Assembly (NCBI RefSeq): GCF_023856365.1
Contig: NC_064535.1
Span: forward strand, 10,002,363 to 10,066,362
DNA: 64,000 nt
Direction of reading: 5' to 3'
Source of the DNA: Brienomyrus brachyistius
Taxonomy: Eukaryota; Chordata; Actinopteri; Osteoglossiformes; Mormyridae
The translations under genes were made by a program, and so were the position numbers. Shown one piece after another: positions 26,201-33,645 of the stretch. The notes under the pieces were generated by a model that was not told the origin of the DNA, did not search any database, and saw nothing but the letters and a program-made list of their open reading frames with translations. Each line of letters starts with the position of its first letter. The first letter of the stretch is position 1.

Positions 26201-27990
26201 AGACCCACAAGTGCTGCTGTCTTTATGCATTCGGCTGGCTGATTGTGACAGCATAACATGATGTTTGCAGTACATAGTCCTTTTTAGATGGTTCTACTGT
26301 CTTTATCCTACATATAGTTTAATGGGAAATGGAACACAGGTTCGCAGGTATTTCACAGACCATACACTATTCGTGGAATTTTTTAAACATTTTTTGAATG
26401 TCTTTAAAGTTTCAATTTTTGTCCGATTTTTCCAAATAATAATATTTGAGTAGTCTTGTTGTAATTATTTTATTATTATTTTATTATTTTTTATTAGTTG
26501 ATTAAGACTGCACCTTTATTAAGAACATTTAATCTACAAATTGAATAAGAATATCAAAAGTTTTTGTCTACGATAATCGGTTCCATGGTATTTCAATAGT
26601 ATCCCTGTTTATTAAAATAGCTGGTCAACATTTTTATATATTAAGAAAGACGTGGATTATTACATACCATTTCTCAACCTCATGGCTGTTATACTGTATG
26701 ACTAAAAGGTCATAGCCTGTAATTCCTTCAAACACAAACAAACTCCCTCATATTTTACGTACAGGTGACCCTCAACACAGAAAGATTAACTCAACACAGT
26801 GAGATGCATGACTAATTTTTTTTTTTTTTTTTTCTTCAAACATTATTGTCCGTAAGTAGATGCTGGGTCTTTGATGTGGTTTGATATATCTGTAAGAAGG
26901 TGTCAGTTTTATAACAGGAAATTATGAACACAAATACAATATTGCATTTAAAATGTTAAAGAAAAAAAAAACATTTTAGCTATTTATCAGTGGTATGTTA
27001 ATTACTTTTGACTTGTTATTTAAGGAATTTAATTCAGTTTGTTTTTTTTTTATTCACTATAAAATGTTTTGACTCATACATTAAATCTAATATTTTTTTA
27101 ACAGAAAAGTTAACTTTTTAACAGAAATTCTGTTGAGGTTTTATTTTGTATAAAATTGATAATTAAATACAACTTCTTAATTGTCATTTCTCATTTCTCA
27201 TTTGTTGTTGTGTAACAAATGATATGCACAGCACATTTTCTATGGTATATGATCAGCCAAGTCATATAGGTACAATCTGTAATTTGTAAGTATGAGTAAA
27301 TATACATACATATATTGTAACTGTATGATTAGTATGTATATATGAGTATTTTGTAAAAAAAAAAAAAAAACTCTAAAACAAATCTGATACAATAAGATAA
27401 ATCAAAGAGAATATGTAGCTATATTTCAGAATAAATCTGATTATTTTTAGTACTTTTTGAAGAGGCAACATAGGAATTGCATGAAACCTCAGTGTCTGAC
27501 TCCTGCTTTGACCAGCTGGTCTCAGCCTGTCTGTCCCTCCTTTTCTCTTTTCTCTTTCACCTTGTAGGACAAAGAGGTGAATCTGGAGCAGGTACATCGG
27601 CGTTTGAACAGCATTATGGACGAGGACCTCGTGCACAAGCAGATTCCCACCCAGTCTATCGAGATTTCTGCGTTGGACATCGGCAGCATGCCGCCCAGCC
27701 AAGCTCTGGAGCCAGGCCGGGACTTTCCGGGCACAGGGCTGTCTGTGAGCACCTTCCTTCCGGAGCAGGCACCTGGAGTAGGCAGGACGCTGGCAGACGG
27801 TCCTATCCGAACACTTCCCCTCTCTCACAGGAGCTCCACCATTCCCTCCATCCCATGCAAACACAGATCTCCCAACGGGGGTCTCTTCCGCCAGAGTCCT
27901 GTCAAAATGCCCATGCCAATGTCTTACCAATCAATGCCCAGAGGACACATCCCCGAAGCCATTGAACTCACACATGGGACTTCTATCTGA
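700..27990 (+). CDS. grid1: Glutamate receptor delta-1 (GluD1), 3' half, nine spliced exons
   Basis: This is the spliced coding region join(700-819, 4087-4188, 5439-5636, 5756-6068, 8820-8958, 16314-16509, 23651-23817, 25001-25241, 27568-27990). The 1899 bp join without a frame break into 632 codons plus stop. GluD proteins are postsynaptic receptors of the ionotropic glutamate family that bind D-serine or glycine and link to presynaptic neurexin through cerebellin. In order the product shows the end of the amino-terminal domain, the linker, S1, M1 ([19 protein letters not shown]), the pore loop, M3 with [10 protein letters not shown]2, M4 ([16 protein letters not shown]) and a tail ending HGTSI, a PDZ ligand. 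Tail blocks such as FLPEQ and [11 protein letters not shown] favour GluD1 over GluD2. Mammalian GluD1 is about 1009 residues, so roughly 375 N-terminal residues lie upstream. The a/b ohnolog is not resolved. Confidence 0.95.
820..4086 (+). other. grid1: grid1 intron
   Basis: GT-AG intron of 3267 bp (gtgagt ... ctctaag). Apart from the diverged tandem duplication at 3265-3450 and a short C-run near 3741, I see no exon, RNA gene or recognisable transposon. The short open frames here (around 1317, 2436 and 2762) have no recognisable domain and no matching splice sites. Confidence 0.8.
3265..3450. repeat. Diverged two-unit tandem duplication, about 93 bp per unit
   Basis: Unit one (about 3265-3357) and unit two (about 3358-3450) share in the same order 'ttctttgtat', 'agtaaagttcaa', 'cagttttaa', 'acagaacattca', 'accagag' or 'acagagcc', and 'gaggctga' or 'gggctga'. 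Agreement by eye is roughly three quarters, so the duplication is old. Its function is unknown. Confidence 0.6.
4087..4188 (+). CDS. grid1: grid1 exon: linker into ligand-binding lobe S1
   Basis: Thirty-four codons, phase 0 at both ends: [14 protein letters not shown] at the start and [10 protein letters not shown] at the end. It covers the linker between the amino-terminal and ligand-binding domains and the first S1 strand (LKVVTV in mammals). NGS is a potential N-glycosylation sequon. The acceptor is tctctaag and the donor gtagga. The ERP part of the mammalian linker is replaced by a different segment (ESRIENGMQ), the least conserved stretch in the visible protein. Confidence 0.9.
4189..5438 (+). 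other. grid1: grid1 intron containing a TA-flanked MITE
   Basis: GT-AG intron of 1250 bp. The last third is MITE copy A (4919-5384). Only 54 bases separate the MITE from the acceptor, and those bases are poor in pyrimidines (ending 'gccttacattaag'), so the acceptor looks weak. Bases 4189-4918 are AT-rich unique sequence with no recognised feature. Confidence 0.8.
4919..5384. mobile_element. TA-flanked Tc1/mariner-type MITE, copy A (466 bp)
   Basis: The left end reads CAGTACCGTGCAATAGTCTT, and the right end reverse-complements to TAGTACTGTGCAAAAACTTT, giving imperfect terminal inverted repeats. TA follows the right end (5385-5386). The left flanking TA is lost or mutated. Internal blocks ('gcagtca', 'agaacatatg', 'aacagtaacac', 'cacaccagctc', 'ttaattaatta', 'gctaaac'-like, 'aatatcacagttt') recur in the same order in copy B at 19971-21963. 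No transposase is encoded. Confidence 0.7.
5439..5636 (+). CDS. grid1: grid1 exon: S1 lobe of the ligand-binding domain
   Basis: Sixty-six codons, phase 0 at both ends: [20 protein letters not shown] through [11 protein letters not shown]. This is the core of S1 in delta receptors. The sequence matches mammalian GluD1 closely; the least conserved part is [15 protein letters not shown], in the S1 loop, where NGS is a potential glycosylation sequon. The upstream acceptor is attaag|GAG. The downstream boundary AAG|gcaagg is a GC donor: the family reading requires GELINK to be followed by RADLAIS, and no nearby GT supports that. Confidence 0.95.
5637..5755 (+). other. grid1: 119-bp GC-AG intron of grid1
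   Basis: Protein continuity (GELINK to [15 protein letters not shown]) fixes this intron to 5637-5755. It begins GCAAGG and ends ttcattcctacag. GC-AG introns are a known minor class spliced by the U2 machinery, usually with a strong AG|GCAAG context as seen here. The length is not a multiple of three and there is no in-frame stop inside, so retention would shift the frame in the next exon and terminate near 5808. Confidence 0.88.
5756..6068 (+). CDS. grid1: grid1 exon: end of S1, M1 helix and pore loop
   Basis: 104 codons plus one base (enters phase 0, exits after codon position 1). [17 protein letters not shown] carries the PER arginine that in the family contacts the ligand carboxylate. 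It is followed by [21 protein letters not shown]1 is [20 protein letters not shown]. The exon ends in the pore-loop helix [16 protein letters not shown]. The acceptor is tcctacag and the donor gtaggt. Apart from the pore-proximal cytoplasmic linker ([11 protein letters not shown]), which is shorter or divergent relative to mammals, the sequence is highly conserved. Confidence 0.96.
6069..8819 (+). other. grid1: grid1 intron
   Basis: GT-AG intron of 2751 bp (gtaggt ... cctttgcag). It contains one palindromic MITE (about 6727-6993). The remainder is AT-rich unique sequence with no recognised gene, RNA or regulatory element. Confidence 0.8.
6727..6993. mobile_element. Palindromic AT-rich MITE with GTAACACTTTACTTAAAGCAG-type ends
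   Basis: The left arm 'tttacttaaagcag' (6741-6754) is the exact inverse of 'ctgctttaagtaaa' (6971-6984). The inversion continues inward through 'ataatgcattat', and imperfectly outward to 'gtgttacc' (6985-6992). The interior repeats ATAATGCATTATAA and CCTTCATAATG. Ends of this kind are common in fish MITEs; I cannot fix the superfamily or the target duplication. Confidence 0.65.
8820..8958 (+). CDS. grid1: grid1 exon: M3 gate helix
   Basis: 139 bp entering in phase 1 and leaving after two bases of an Arg codon. It encodes [20 protein letters not shown], then [19 protein letters not shown], then SRLDNTIR. M3 is the channel gate helix; SYTANLAA is the iGluR signature (the lurcher motif in GluD2). 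In nearly all family members the next residue is Phe, whereas here codon TAT gives Tyr. The acceptor is cctttgcag and the donor gtaaga. Confidence 0.96.
10823..11897. mobile_element. Unclassified 1.07-kb insertion inside the Tc1 relic, carrying a minisatellite
   Basis: In the host transposase, SQNP and NPMENLW should be adjacent. Instead AACCCTAATCC (10812-10822) and AACCCTAACCC (11898-11908) flank about 1075 bp, matching at 10 of 11 positions as an aged target duplication would. The ends have a loose inverted similarity (TAGGGTTGGGGCATAAC against TAGGGTTAGGCGTTAC). The interior holds A-rich sequence, ten 40-bp tandem units, and a GC-rich right part (about 11790-11885). There is no convincing coding sequence. 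It could be a non-autonomous element with an internal minisatellite or a duplicated genomic segment. Confidence 0.55.
11101..11500. repeat. 40-bp minisatellite, ten units without length variation
   Basis: Exactly ten contiguous 40-base units (TATGCAAACAACTAGCAAAA followed by CGAAAATGGCAGTCACTCCC). The only variable site I see is base 4 of the unit: units 1, 6 and 9 have C, the others G. The tenth unit ends at 11500. Near-identity means recent expansion or homogenisation. It sits inside the insertion at 10823-11897. Confidence 0.95.
11890..11908. repeat. Short telomere-like CCCTAA run
   Basis: CTAACCCTAACCCTAACCC is three CCCTAA units. It overlaps the junction of the insertion with the Tc1 transposase Asn-Pro codons (AACCCTAACCC), so a coincidental origin from codon repetition plus target duplication is more likely than a true interstitial telomere. 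Confidence 0.6.
12332..13477 (-). mobile_element. Tc1-like transposon relic, 1146 bp
   Basis: The ends CCGATCAGCTGTAA (12332) and TTACGGCTGATTGG (ending 13477) are inverted copies with two or three mismatches, and TA dinucleotides flank both sides (12330-12331 and 13478-13479). The transposase reads on the minus strand. Such termini are typical of a common fish Tc1 family. The element is old: coding parts are interrupted by stops and shifts. Confidence 0.8.
12383..12775 (-). pseudogene. Tc1 transposase C-terminal fragment
   Basis: A 130-codon open stretch holding the catalytic C-terminal half of a Tc1 transposase. It carries [10 protein letters not shown] with the second catalytic Asp, [19 protein letters not shown] with the final acidic residue of the DDE triad, and a diverged C-terminus. 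The N-terminal DNA-binding region and first Asp are in broken frames further right (12780-13430). There is no functional product. Confidence 0.8.
14967..15008. repeat. (TC)n then (TATC)n microsatellite
   Basis: An uninterrupted TC dinucleotide run of about 16 units passes into TATC and TATA repeats. It lies deep in the grid1 intron. Confidence 0.9.
16314..16509 (+). CDS. grid1: grid1 exon: start of S2 lobe
   Basis: One base completing the Arg codon plus 65 codons. It encodes [39 protein letters not shown] and [12 protein letters not shown], ending [10 protein letters not shown]. It is the first part of S2; YGTVR-SA is the family segment that helps form the ligand pocket. The acceptor is ctgttaacag and the donor gtattc, which is weak (+5 is not G). 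Failure to splice would add 49 codons to a stop near 16656. Some changes from mammals are conservative (VEMSY to NDLTY). Confidence 0.95.
17155..17228. repeat. (CA)n/(TA)n microsatellite
   Basis: A short CA run (17157-17169) is followed by TA dinucleotides with one TTTA interruption up to about 17228. Confidence 0.9.
17685..18040 (-). mobile_element. DANA/mermaid-like tRNA-derived SINE, full length
   Basis: On the minus strand it begins GGGGTGGCATGGTGGTGCAG and ends in an ATGG-repeat tail. The head contains a pol III A-box-like TGGTGCAGTGG and a B-box GGTTCGAGTTTCC. The 10-base target duplication ATATTTTAAT flanks it exactly (17675-17684 and 18041-18050). It is about 356 bp, and the identity to the 18869 and 49088 copies is high by eye. 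Confidence 0.88.
18394..18746. mobile_element. Aged hAT-type MITE, 353 bp
   Basis: The ends read CAGCGATTCTCAACC and, inverted, CAGTGGTTTTCAACC. This is the terminal repeat of a widespread vertebrate hAT group. The flanking octamers (TATTAGAT and GATCACAT) agree at only five of eight bases, so the target duplication is decayed. Nothing coding lies within. Confidence 0.7.
18869..19225 (+). mobile_element. DANA/mermaid-like tRNA-derived SINE, full length
   Basis: The head GGTGGCATGGTGGTGCAGTG with A-box, a B-box-like GGTTCAAGTCTCC, a middle 'ccccacagtccaaaaacatg', and a tail 'ataagcggtttggaaaatgg' plus ATGG repeats. The 11-base duplication ATTAGCAATGG flanks it (18858-18868 and 19226-19236). 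It is in inverted orientation to the SINE at 17685, about 830 bp away. Confidence 0.9.
20248..21416 (-). mobile_element. Tc1-like deletion derivative, copy 1 (1169 bp)
   Basis: Long terminal inverted repeats (over 250 bp) begin TACTGAACAAAAATATAAAC and TA dinucleotides flank both ends (20246-20247 and 21417-21418). The element inserted into MITE copy B. A near-identical element in the opposite orientation, with the same length, lies at 50883-52051. I count about four differences by eye. Both lack the same internal transposase segment. Confidence 0.92.
20567..21133 (-). pseudogene. Internally deleted Tc1 transposase, copy 1 (188 codons)
   Basis: An intact frame on the minus strand. Residues about 1-70 form the paired-like helix-turn-helix DNA-binding region ([20 protein letters not shown], and a GRPR-like basic hook [10 protein letters not shown]). 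Then the frame jumps directly from RLRPATQ to TDNARPH. The second catalytic Asp (DNARPH) and final Glu ([12 protein letters not shown]) remain, but the segment with the first catalytic Asp is gone. Full-length Tc1 transposases are about 340 residues. It probably cannot catalyse transposition, though a DNA-binding product could be made. Confidence 0.88.
21470..21835. mobile_element. Unclassified insertion within MITE copy B
   Basis: By comparison with MITE copy A, about 365 bp are extra here, between 'aaacaaggtgtgcat' and 'gttctagtgatcaag'. The interior is GA-rich on the + strand ('gaaacaagaacagagcaaac', 'gaaagaggggaaacc', 'ggctgaaaggagagg'), with an inverted pair 'gtggctccttagagccac' at 21768-21787. 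Boundaries and class are uncertain; it could be a fragment of an LTR element. Confidence 0.4.
21966..23650. other. Intron stretch, mostly unique; possible conserved element near 22420-22960
   Basis: No exon or transposon recognised. The part at about 22420-22960 has balanced composition, no repeat similarity to other parts of the window, and phrases such as CCAATTAATGC and AAGTCATAAAAGG. This is compatible with a regulatory element but not proof of one. Confidence 0.35.
23651..23817 (+). CDS. grid1: grid1 exon: S2 core with ligand-binding aspartate
   Basis: Fifty-five codons plus two bases, beginning [20 protein letters not shown], then [20 protein letters not shown] and [15 protein letters not shown]. 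The WD aspartate corresponds to the residue that contacts the ligand amino group in GluD2, and DDDC holds the Cys that pairs with GRC in the next exon. [14 protein letters not shown] is the classic S2 signature. The acceptor is cggcgcag and the donor a consensus gtaagt. From memory, mammals read AKKGNYAFLWD, so the first residues (KIEA) are divergent. Confidence 0.96.
23818..25000 (+). other. grid1: grid1 intron
   Basis: GT-AG intron of 1183 bp (gtaagt ... attgtcacag). It is AT-rich and contains no recognised transposon, RNA or exon. The C- and G-rich composition starts only about 50 bp before the next exon. Confidence 0.8.
25001..25241 (+). CDS. grid1: grid1 exon: end of S2, M4 helix and start of cytoplasmic tail
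   Basis: One base plus 80 codons: [40 protein letters not shown], then [28 protein letters not shown] (M4) and [12 protein letters not shown]. The GRC Cys is the disulfide partner of DDDC. The exon is markedly GC-rich compared with its surroundings. The donor after AAAGAG is gtgacc, weak at +5 and +6. The open frame continues past it (next entry). The long open frame on the opposite strand is only a shadow of this GC-rich exon. Confidence 0.95.
25242..25361 (+). CDS. grid1: Possible alternative C-terminus by read-through of the splice donor
   Basis: Without splicing at 25242, translation continues for 39 codons: [20 protein letters not shown], then [19 protein letters not shown] and TAG. The predicted tail is acidic and ends -TQL, which fits the class I PDZ ligand pattern (S/T-x-hydrophobic), like the normal -TSI end. 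The donor is weak and an AATAAA follows 164 bases after the stop. No known GluD1 isoform with this tail comes to mind, so this is inference. It may be just read-through of a GC-rich region by chance. Confidence 0.35.
   Translation: MTEHRAWRPDQGEDTATLYFTDPAADASVDLVELQYTQL
25526..25531 (+). promoter_or_regulatory. Intronic poly(A) signal AATAAA
   Basis: AATAAA is followed within 10-30 bases by the GT/T-rich 'cctggtggctgttttctgtg', the arrangement expected for a cleavage and polyadenylation site. It lies in the last grid1 intron downstream of the read-through stop, so it could serve a composite terminal exon. AATAAA also occurs by chance in AT-rich DNA. Confidence 0.4.
25532..27567 (+). other. 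grid1: Remainder of last grid1 intron
   Basis: The last intron runs 25242-27567 (gtgacc ... ttcaccttgtag), with a good pyrimidine tract before the acceptor. It is AT-rich with T and A runs (near 26815, 27040 and 27356). No transposon or exon was recognised. Confidence 0.8.
27568..27990 (+). CDS. grid1: grid1 last coding exon: cytoplasmic tail and PDZ ligand
   Basis: 140 codons plus [43 protein letters not shown], a variable middle containing [10 protein letters not shown], then [20 protein letters not shown] and [12 protein letters not shown]. The tail lies in the cytoplasm and the -TSI end is a class I PDZ ligand used by delta receptors for scaffold binding. Blocks such as [12 protein letters not shown] and FRQSPVK are GluD1-like. 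GluD2 differs (DKEIDLEHLHHR-type). The antisense open frame over this exon is a shadow. Confidence 0.96.
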   Translation, partial: DKEVNLEQVHRRLNSIMDEDLVHKQIPTQSIEISALDIGSMPPSQALEPGRDFPGTGLSVSTFLPEQAPGVGRTLADGPIRTLPLSHRSSTIPSIPCKHRSPNGGLFRQSPVKMPMPMSYQSMPRGHIPEAIELTHGTSI

Positions 27991-28315
27991 TTTTGTCCAA
28001 TCATTGTTCTGACCTGATTCAGATAGAGGAGAAGAAGAAGATGAAGGGGCGTATATTAAAGAATAAGAAAGTCAGCATTTTTAACAAAAATTTAAGTTAC
28101 AGTATAAAACAGAAAATTTGTTGTACATATCTGTAAATAAAGACTGGGGTGAGGTACAAAAGTGTATTTTGAATATTCTCAGTTTTTGAAGTTGAGTTAA
28201 AAAAACAAAAAGAGTAAAAAAATTAAAATGACTGTTTGAATGGCTTTGTAAATTTTGTTCTATATGAATAAAGATGCACATTCCTTGTGGTTTTCTAAGT
28301 GCCAAATAAAAGATG
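27991..28315 (+). other. grid1: grid1 3'UTR with three AATAAA signals
   Basis: It follows the TGA directly. AATAAA occurs at 28136-28141, 28267-28272 and 28305-28310. The cluster suggests a short 3'UTR ending between about 28160 and 28330, although a longer UTR cannot be excluded. ATTTTAA-type AU-rich phrases are present. Confidence 0.65.
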
Positions 28316-31300
28316 TCTATCGATGATTTTTAAATGAATATATTCCTGTAATGAAGGTAATTTATTGTTTTTAATGAAAAAAAAAATACAATTTACAACA
28401 CAAACAATGCAAAGGGCTGACATCAAGACTGTGTATGTTGATCATAATTTAACATAATTTAACATAAATTTAACATCAGTGCCTCAGGTATACAGACTAA
28501 TTTCACCTGTGCTAAAATAAGAGCTACTAATTTATTATAAATTAAGTGGAAGACTTCTGCAACACCAGCTTCAACAGGAACCACAATTAAGTGCGTGGTT
28601 AGACAGTCTTAATATCTTAAGCATTCATTCTTCAGCTCATGAATCTGGAAAAACCTCTTTTTAACCTCTGTGACACTTAAGTCACTAAAGATGGACAGCA
28701 CCTGCTATGAAATTTCTTTCCACTTGAGGCTCACTACTGGTAACAGAACTGTTGGCAAATTTCTTTAAGGAAATATATCAGATGACAGGTTTTGTGATTT
28801 TTTTCTCCTCGCTGCCATTCTCTTTGCTTTTGCTTGTGGAAATTTACGCAGCAGCCAAATTACCGGCTAAAACAAATATTTCTTTTGTCTATTTGATTAT
28901 TATTGAGATATATGTGTCCAACATATCTCTGCACATTGCAAATCAACTGAGGTTTTCTTTCTCTTTAAATTATCAAAATGATGGCACAATCCTCATTGTC
29001 TTTGTATTCTCCAGCCTAATATGATCGCACACTTCTTCTTTCAATGTTGGTGTTTGGTCGGGGAAATTCAATTTGCCACCCATGTATGCATTGTATACTC
29101 AGAAAGAAATATACAACACACAAACTGCCAGACCAAACATAGTTGTATTTTTCAGTCTGTTTTACCTTGAAACCACTGTTCATTGGTATGCACATTTATA
29201 GTGTCAGATCATATTTCACAATGAACAGGCATGATTTGTTTTTGTTTCAACTCTAGTAAAGCCAGGAGCACTGGGGCTACCTGGGTAGCTGACAGTGATG
29301 CAAAGTACATATTTGTTACATACATAAGGGTACTGTACATATTTCATTGTCTTCTCTGGGATAATATGCCTGTAAATCATGATATGTGAAACAATATCCT
29401 CCATCAAAGATTAAGGTTTGGGGCCAATAATCATGTTATTATTTTTCAATATGTAAATGTCTTTACTTTCTTTACTGATTATGCACATACTGTAGACTAT
29501 GAACATCACACACACACTTTGTCTCTAGGCAACCGCACTGCACAAGTGTATGCGCCTGTGCTATTACCTGTTTAGCAACAAACATAAAATCGCAGAATGA
29601 ATTAGGAGCATTAATACATATTACGATGTCCCCTGAGCAACACTTGCTGAAAATGTCATAAATGTCAAGCATCAGGTTTACACAGATTAGTTTTTTGTGC
29701 AGTATGTTGAGGTAAATTCATAATCTGATCTCTAGCAGTGAGATGTTTCAACAGGACGTCATGACACATGTGTCGCTCTTTCATTCATTAGAAAAGCAAA
29801 CACAGGCAGATAGTAAAATATCTGTGAGTTGGTTGTTAGCATGACTGCTTTCTTAGTAAATGGGTCCAGGTTTAATTCTGGCTAAGGATAAAAGCTGAAC
29901 ATGTACGATTTTAGTATACATGCCGGAAATCATGCACTTGACGCTTCAAGACAGCTTGTTTCCTAATTCTGCTGAACGTTAAAAAACCTGATGTACTTTT
30001 TATAGCTTTCGTGAGCTTAGCCCTCTCTTGGACATAGCTACTAAATTCACGTGCTAAAGTTATTAGGTTGGCAGACATTTCAAAAACTGCTCTGACTGTT
30101 TGTAGACTAGCATGTACCCTGTGCTAGAATGGCATTCAGTCCAGGGTAGACAATGTTTGCTGCTTGGCATTACATTCGACCCCCCCCCCCCCCCCCCCCC
30201 CCCCGTGACCTTGCTCATTTATTATTATTGCTGTTGTTTTGTTGTTACAAATAATAGTAATAATAATAACAATATTATAATAAATCATAGTAGCTATAAA
30301 GTTTAACATAATGCCTTATTATTATACAAGACATTATAGCCAATAGTCAATATTAAATACATATATTAATAACAAGAATAAAATACACACGTATACAATG
30401 AGGTCTTACTACTGTGTGTTATTCAATTCCGTTTCTTCAAGATGAAGAGAATATCAGTCTTCAATGTTGAAAAACACTGTTATATTTTTTAACCTCTAAT
30501 GGCCGGAAAACAATTGTAACGTAAAAAGATTTGGTAGCAAATCAAACACATTAAAGTTTTCAAAAGCTTAATAAGTCTGTTTGTTCTTACACAAGGTAGT
30601 ATTGCTAAGATACAATGGACTAAAGTAATATTTTTTCTTGTAAATGAAAAATGATTTTTATTAAAACATAAATCATGTTGACTGTTAAAATCATAACCTC
30701 AACACTGGGACCAATTAAAATGTTTTAATTAGTGCCTTACTGCATGCAACAATAAACATTTATTTACAAACCTTACTAATTCTACTGAGATACATTAATA
30801 TCACTTCAATTTCATATTTCTCTGCTTGCTTTGCTATTTGCAATGTCCCCTACATGATTTGGAAAGTAATCCTGTAAACAACCATTTTAAATGTGAAATA
30901 ATGTTTATATTCGAGACAAAATGAGGCATTTTAATAATTTCTTTGCAGTAACATAAATGTAAAATTTATTTTAAAAAAATAAGTAAATCTAGTGATTGAT
31001 TTATAGAGTTTTTCTAGATAACCATTTTATTCCAAAATGCATGTTCACATTTGTAAATATAATGTTTAAAAAATGCTAACAAGAATCCTCCTCCCAGGAA
31101 TGAAATAGAAAGAACCGCCCAAAAATGTAATCCCAGACCTTAGCATTACACCTGCCTGGTGTAGATATCAGGATTAGCATAGACAGCACACACAATTCGG
31201 TCTCTCTTCCCTTAAATGATAATCCATATTGTAATTCCAGTTCCAGTTAGATAACGGTTGTTTCACATGTTTCAGGGCAAGCTGATTTTTTATACAAGTA

Positions 31301-31959
31301 GAGATAAACTGAATGTAATTACATATGAATGTACGAATGTTACCATAGATCTAATTTAACATCAAGGCAAGAGCATTTCTTAACAGGATAGGCCTATGTG
31401 AACAAACACTGGCATTAGAAAAAGATTACTAGTAACAGAAATGTATAGCTGATTGCGGGTTTTCATAGATAACCTAATTATTTTTTTTGATAGAAACGGT
31501 TATTAAATTGAATAGGTTGTTTGCTGTTATTCATCTTTAATTTTGTATGCATGCATACTGCTCCCTATAATTTTGCTCTTTTGATTAGTTGATTGATTAG
31601 ATCATTAGTGTGGTCCATAAATTATGGTTATCGCCATCACCATTACCAGCCTTGAAACTAAGGTTTGTGTTATTCCTGATGTGTTTCATTAGGTAATCAA
31701 ACCCATAATCTGACAATTTGTTCCGATAAACTGGTTACTGTAATGTGCTCTTGCTAAGTGAATAGATCTTAGAGATGTCCTTACGTTCTGTTCAGCATAC
31801 AAGCAGGATTTTCTTGAATAACATACAATGTGATCAAAATACAAACATGAAGTATCTTATTAACCCAAGTATTTTTTTAAGGAGAACACTTGTTTTCTGA
31901 GTCTAGTGGCAGGAAACAAACAGCCAGCCGGTACTTTAGGGTGATTTTCCGAGCATGTC
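28316..31959. other. Intergenic AT-rich stretch without genes
   Basis: No recognisable coding, RNA or transposon gene. It holds a short tandem 'cataatttaa' run (about 28442-28475), a poly-C tract (30180-30204), and (TAA)n/(ATT)n phrases near 30250. A tRNA-SINE-like phrase near 29826-29885 is too decayed to assign. Open frames here are short and featureless. Confidence 0.7.
30180..30204. repeat. Poly-C homopolymer, 25 bases
   Basis: Twenty-five consecutive C between 'cattcga' and 'gtgacc'. The sequencing length is likely to be unreliable. Confidence 0.95.
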
Positions 31960-32170
31960 TCAAGTCTATTCATCCTGTTAAAAGGCTGGGGAAATACAGT
32001 GTGAAATATTAACTTTCTGAGCATAATCTCTATTCCATTACGTAGAATTGTAGGGACACTAGGACAAACTGCCTTTGATTGACAAATCAGCTTGAAACTG
32101 TTTTATGCTGCAGACAATTACGCTTTTGTCACTGGCTTCTAATTAAAGAAATTTGATTGTTATGAAGAAT
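31960..32170. promoter_or_regulatory. Candidate conserved non-coding element
   Basis: Unique sequence with clustered homeodomain-type sites: TTTGATTGACAAATC (PBX/PREP-like TGATTGACA), CAATTACGC and CTAATTAAAG, plus TCCATTACG. There is no repeat similarity or coding potential. It lies about 4 kb beyond the grid1 3' end. This is inference from composition and motif density only. Confidence 0.3.
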
Positions 32171-32245
32171 GTGAAATGCTCATCTACTTGATACATGTAT
32201 ATAATACAAGTTTAATTTATTTTTTATCAGATCTTTACTTTGCGC

Positions 32246-32320
32246 CCGTAGATTCTGGGATAGACTCCGGACCCCCCGTGACCCAGAATAGTACAAATGG
32301 GGACAGAAAATGCATAAATG
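32246..32320 (+). repeat. Fragment of mermaid-like SINE 3' end
   Basis: 'gattctgggatagactccgg' followed by 'accccccgtgacccagaat' is the diverged 3' end of the SINE family seen at 49088 (there 'ttccgggataggctccgga'). Only about 70 bp remain. Confidence 0.6.
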
Positions 32321-33230
32321 GATCTTTACTGTTGATAATTTTGCGTGCATTATACTCAGATTTGGCGTAATATATTTTTTGTATTTTTTTATGAAAAAAA
32401 AATCTCAGGAAGTGTCATATCCACATTGGCTGATGGTTGCGAAAGCGTAATTGTTTTTGGTGCTCAGCTGGAACAAAAACCGTGATACGGAAGGGCTCTC
32501 GAAATTCAAACTCCTGCTATGGAGCGTTCGAGGTGGCTTCTGTTTCGAATCAGGCAGAAATGGGAGGGAGGTTGCCAGACTCCTGCTGGATTTGATAAGG
32601 CGCGTTTTCGGCTTGTGCCACGTTTACTTCCTGTCATTCTGGCCGTGTGACCAAAAGGGCTGAATGACTCTGAGCGACGGTTTGTTACCCAGTCATTGGT
32701 ACATTAAGCTAAAACTTTTAAACTGTTTACCAGCATAAGTGGCCTGAAACAGCAACAGTCAAAAAATGTATCCTCTATATAAAATGACATCATATTTAAT
32801 TTAATAAACAAACAATTTATTTGCATTTATTTAACCAAGATCCCCACACTTCTTGATTTAGAGTGTATATTGTACAAGTAGTACACAGCAGGCTAGGTGC
32901 TCAGAGTAACTCCTTACATCACAAAGCATTGTATTGTTATTTAAGCTCCTCCCAGTCCAAATGGGTGTAGCTGAGAAAGGGCAGCATCAGGGGCATACCT
33001 AGGAATTCTGGGCCATCTAAGAAAATGTTGCCCAAATTCTGTGGCCCTCTGAGGGCTCTGGTTCTGTACAGCCAGTTCTAAGACCACAAAGTGCCACAGG
33101 TTGGTTTGTGTGGAAAAAGCCCCAAAAGATCAATCCATGTTTATCTAGCCAACAAAAAAAAAAAACTACATCTGAGTGTGAAAACAGTTGATGGTCTTAA
33201 AACAAAAAAATCGTAAATGAAATATAATGG

Positions 33231-33645
33231 TAACACTTTACAGTACTTGATGGTACGCAAATATAACATACTATAGTAATACAGTATTAATACTTGTATT
33301 CATTAAACACAAACTAAGTGTTAGTTATATACTGATCTCATGTTAATTCATCATTAACGAATCACAAAGCATGCTTTGTCTCAAGCAGTTACTGTGTTTT
33401 TACAATATCTGTTAATTCTGTAAATCTTGCAGAAATACTGAAGGAGCTACCAAAGGAACTACTGAAGGAACAAGTAGTGAGCGACACAAGCAAAATACTG
33501 ATGTGTTCGTTAATCATTAATTAATCGTGATTCATCTTTTACCTCAGGTAGTGGCTATATTTGTTCAGGATTTGGTCAGGATTGTTCATGTAGTAACTGA
33601 GTTATTGGTAAGTATTTGTGCCCTGCCAAGTGTCACTAATATAAA
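33231..33645. mobile_element. Probable decayed MITE with GGTAACACTTTAC end
   Basis: The left end GGTAACACTTTACAGTAC is the type found at the MITE at 6727. A decayed inverse, 'tgccaagtgtcacta', lies near 33627-33641. The AT-rich interior has no coding frame. The ends are uncertain. Confidence 0.4.

Noticed and set aside
27373..27930. 185-codon minus-strand open frame over the last grid1 exon
   Set aside because: Antisense shadow of the GluD1 tail exon, with an AT-rich nonsense C-terminus and no recognised domain.
700..27990. Assignment to grid2 rather than grid1
   Set aside because: Tail blocks ([28 protein letters not shown]) and S2 blocks ([11 protein letters not shown]) fit GluD1; GluD2 differs at these positions as I recall them.
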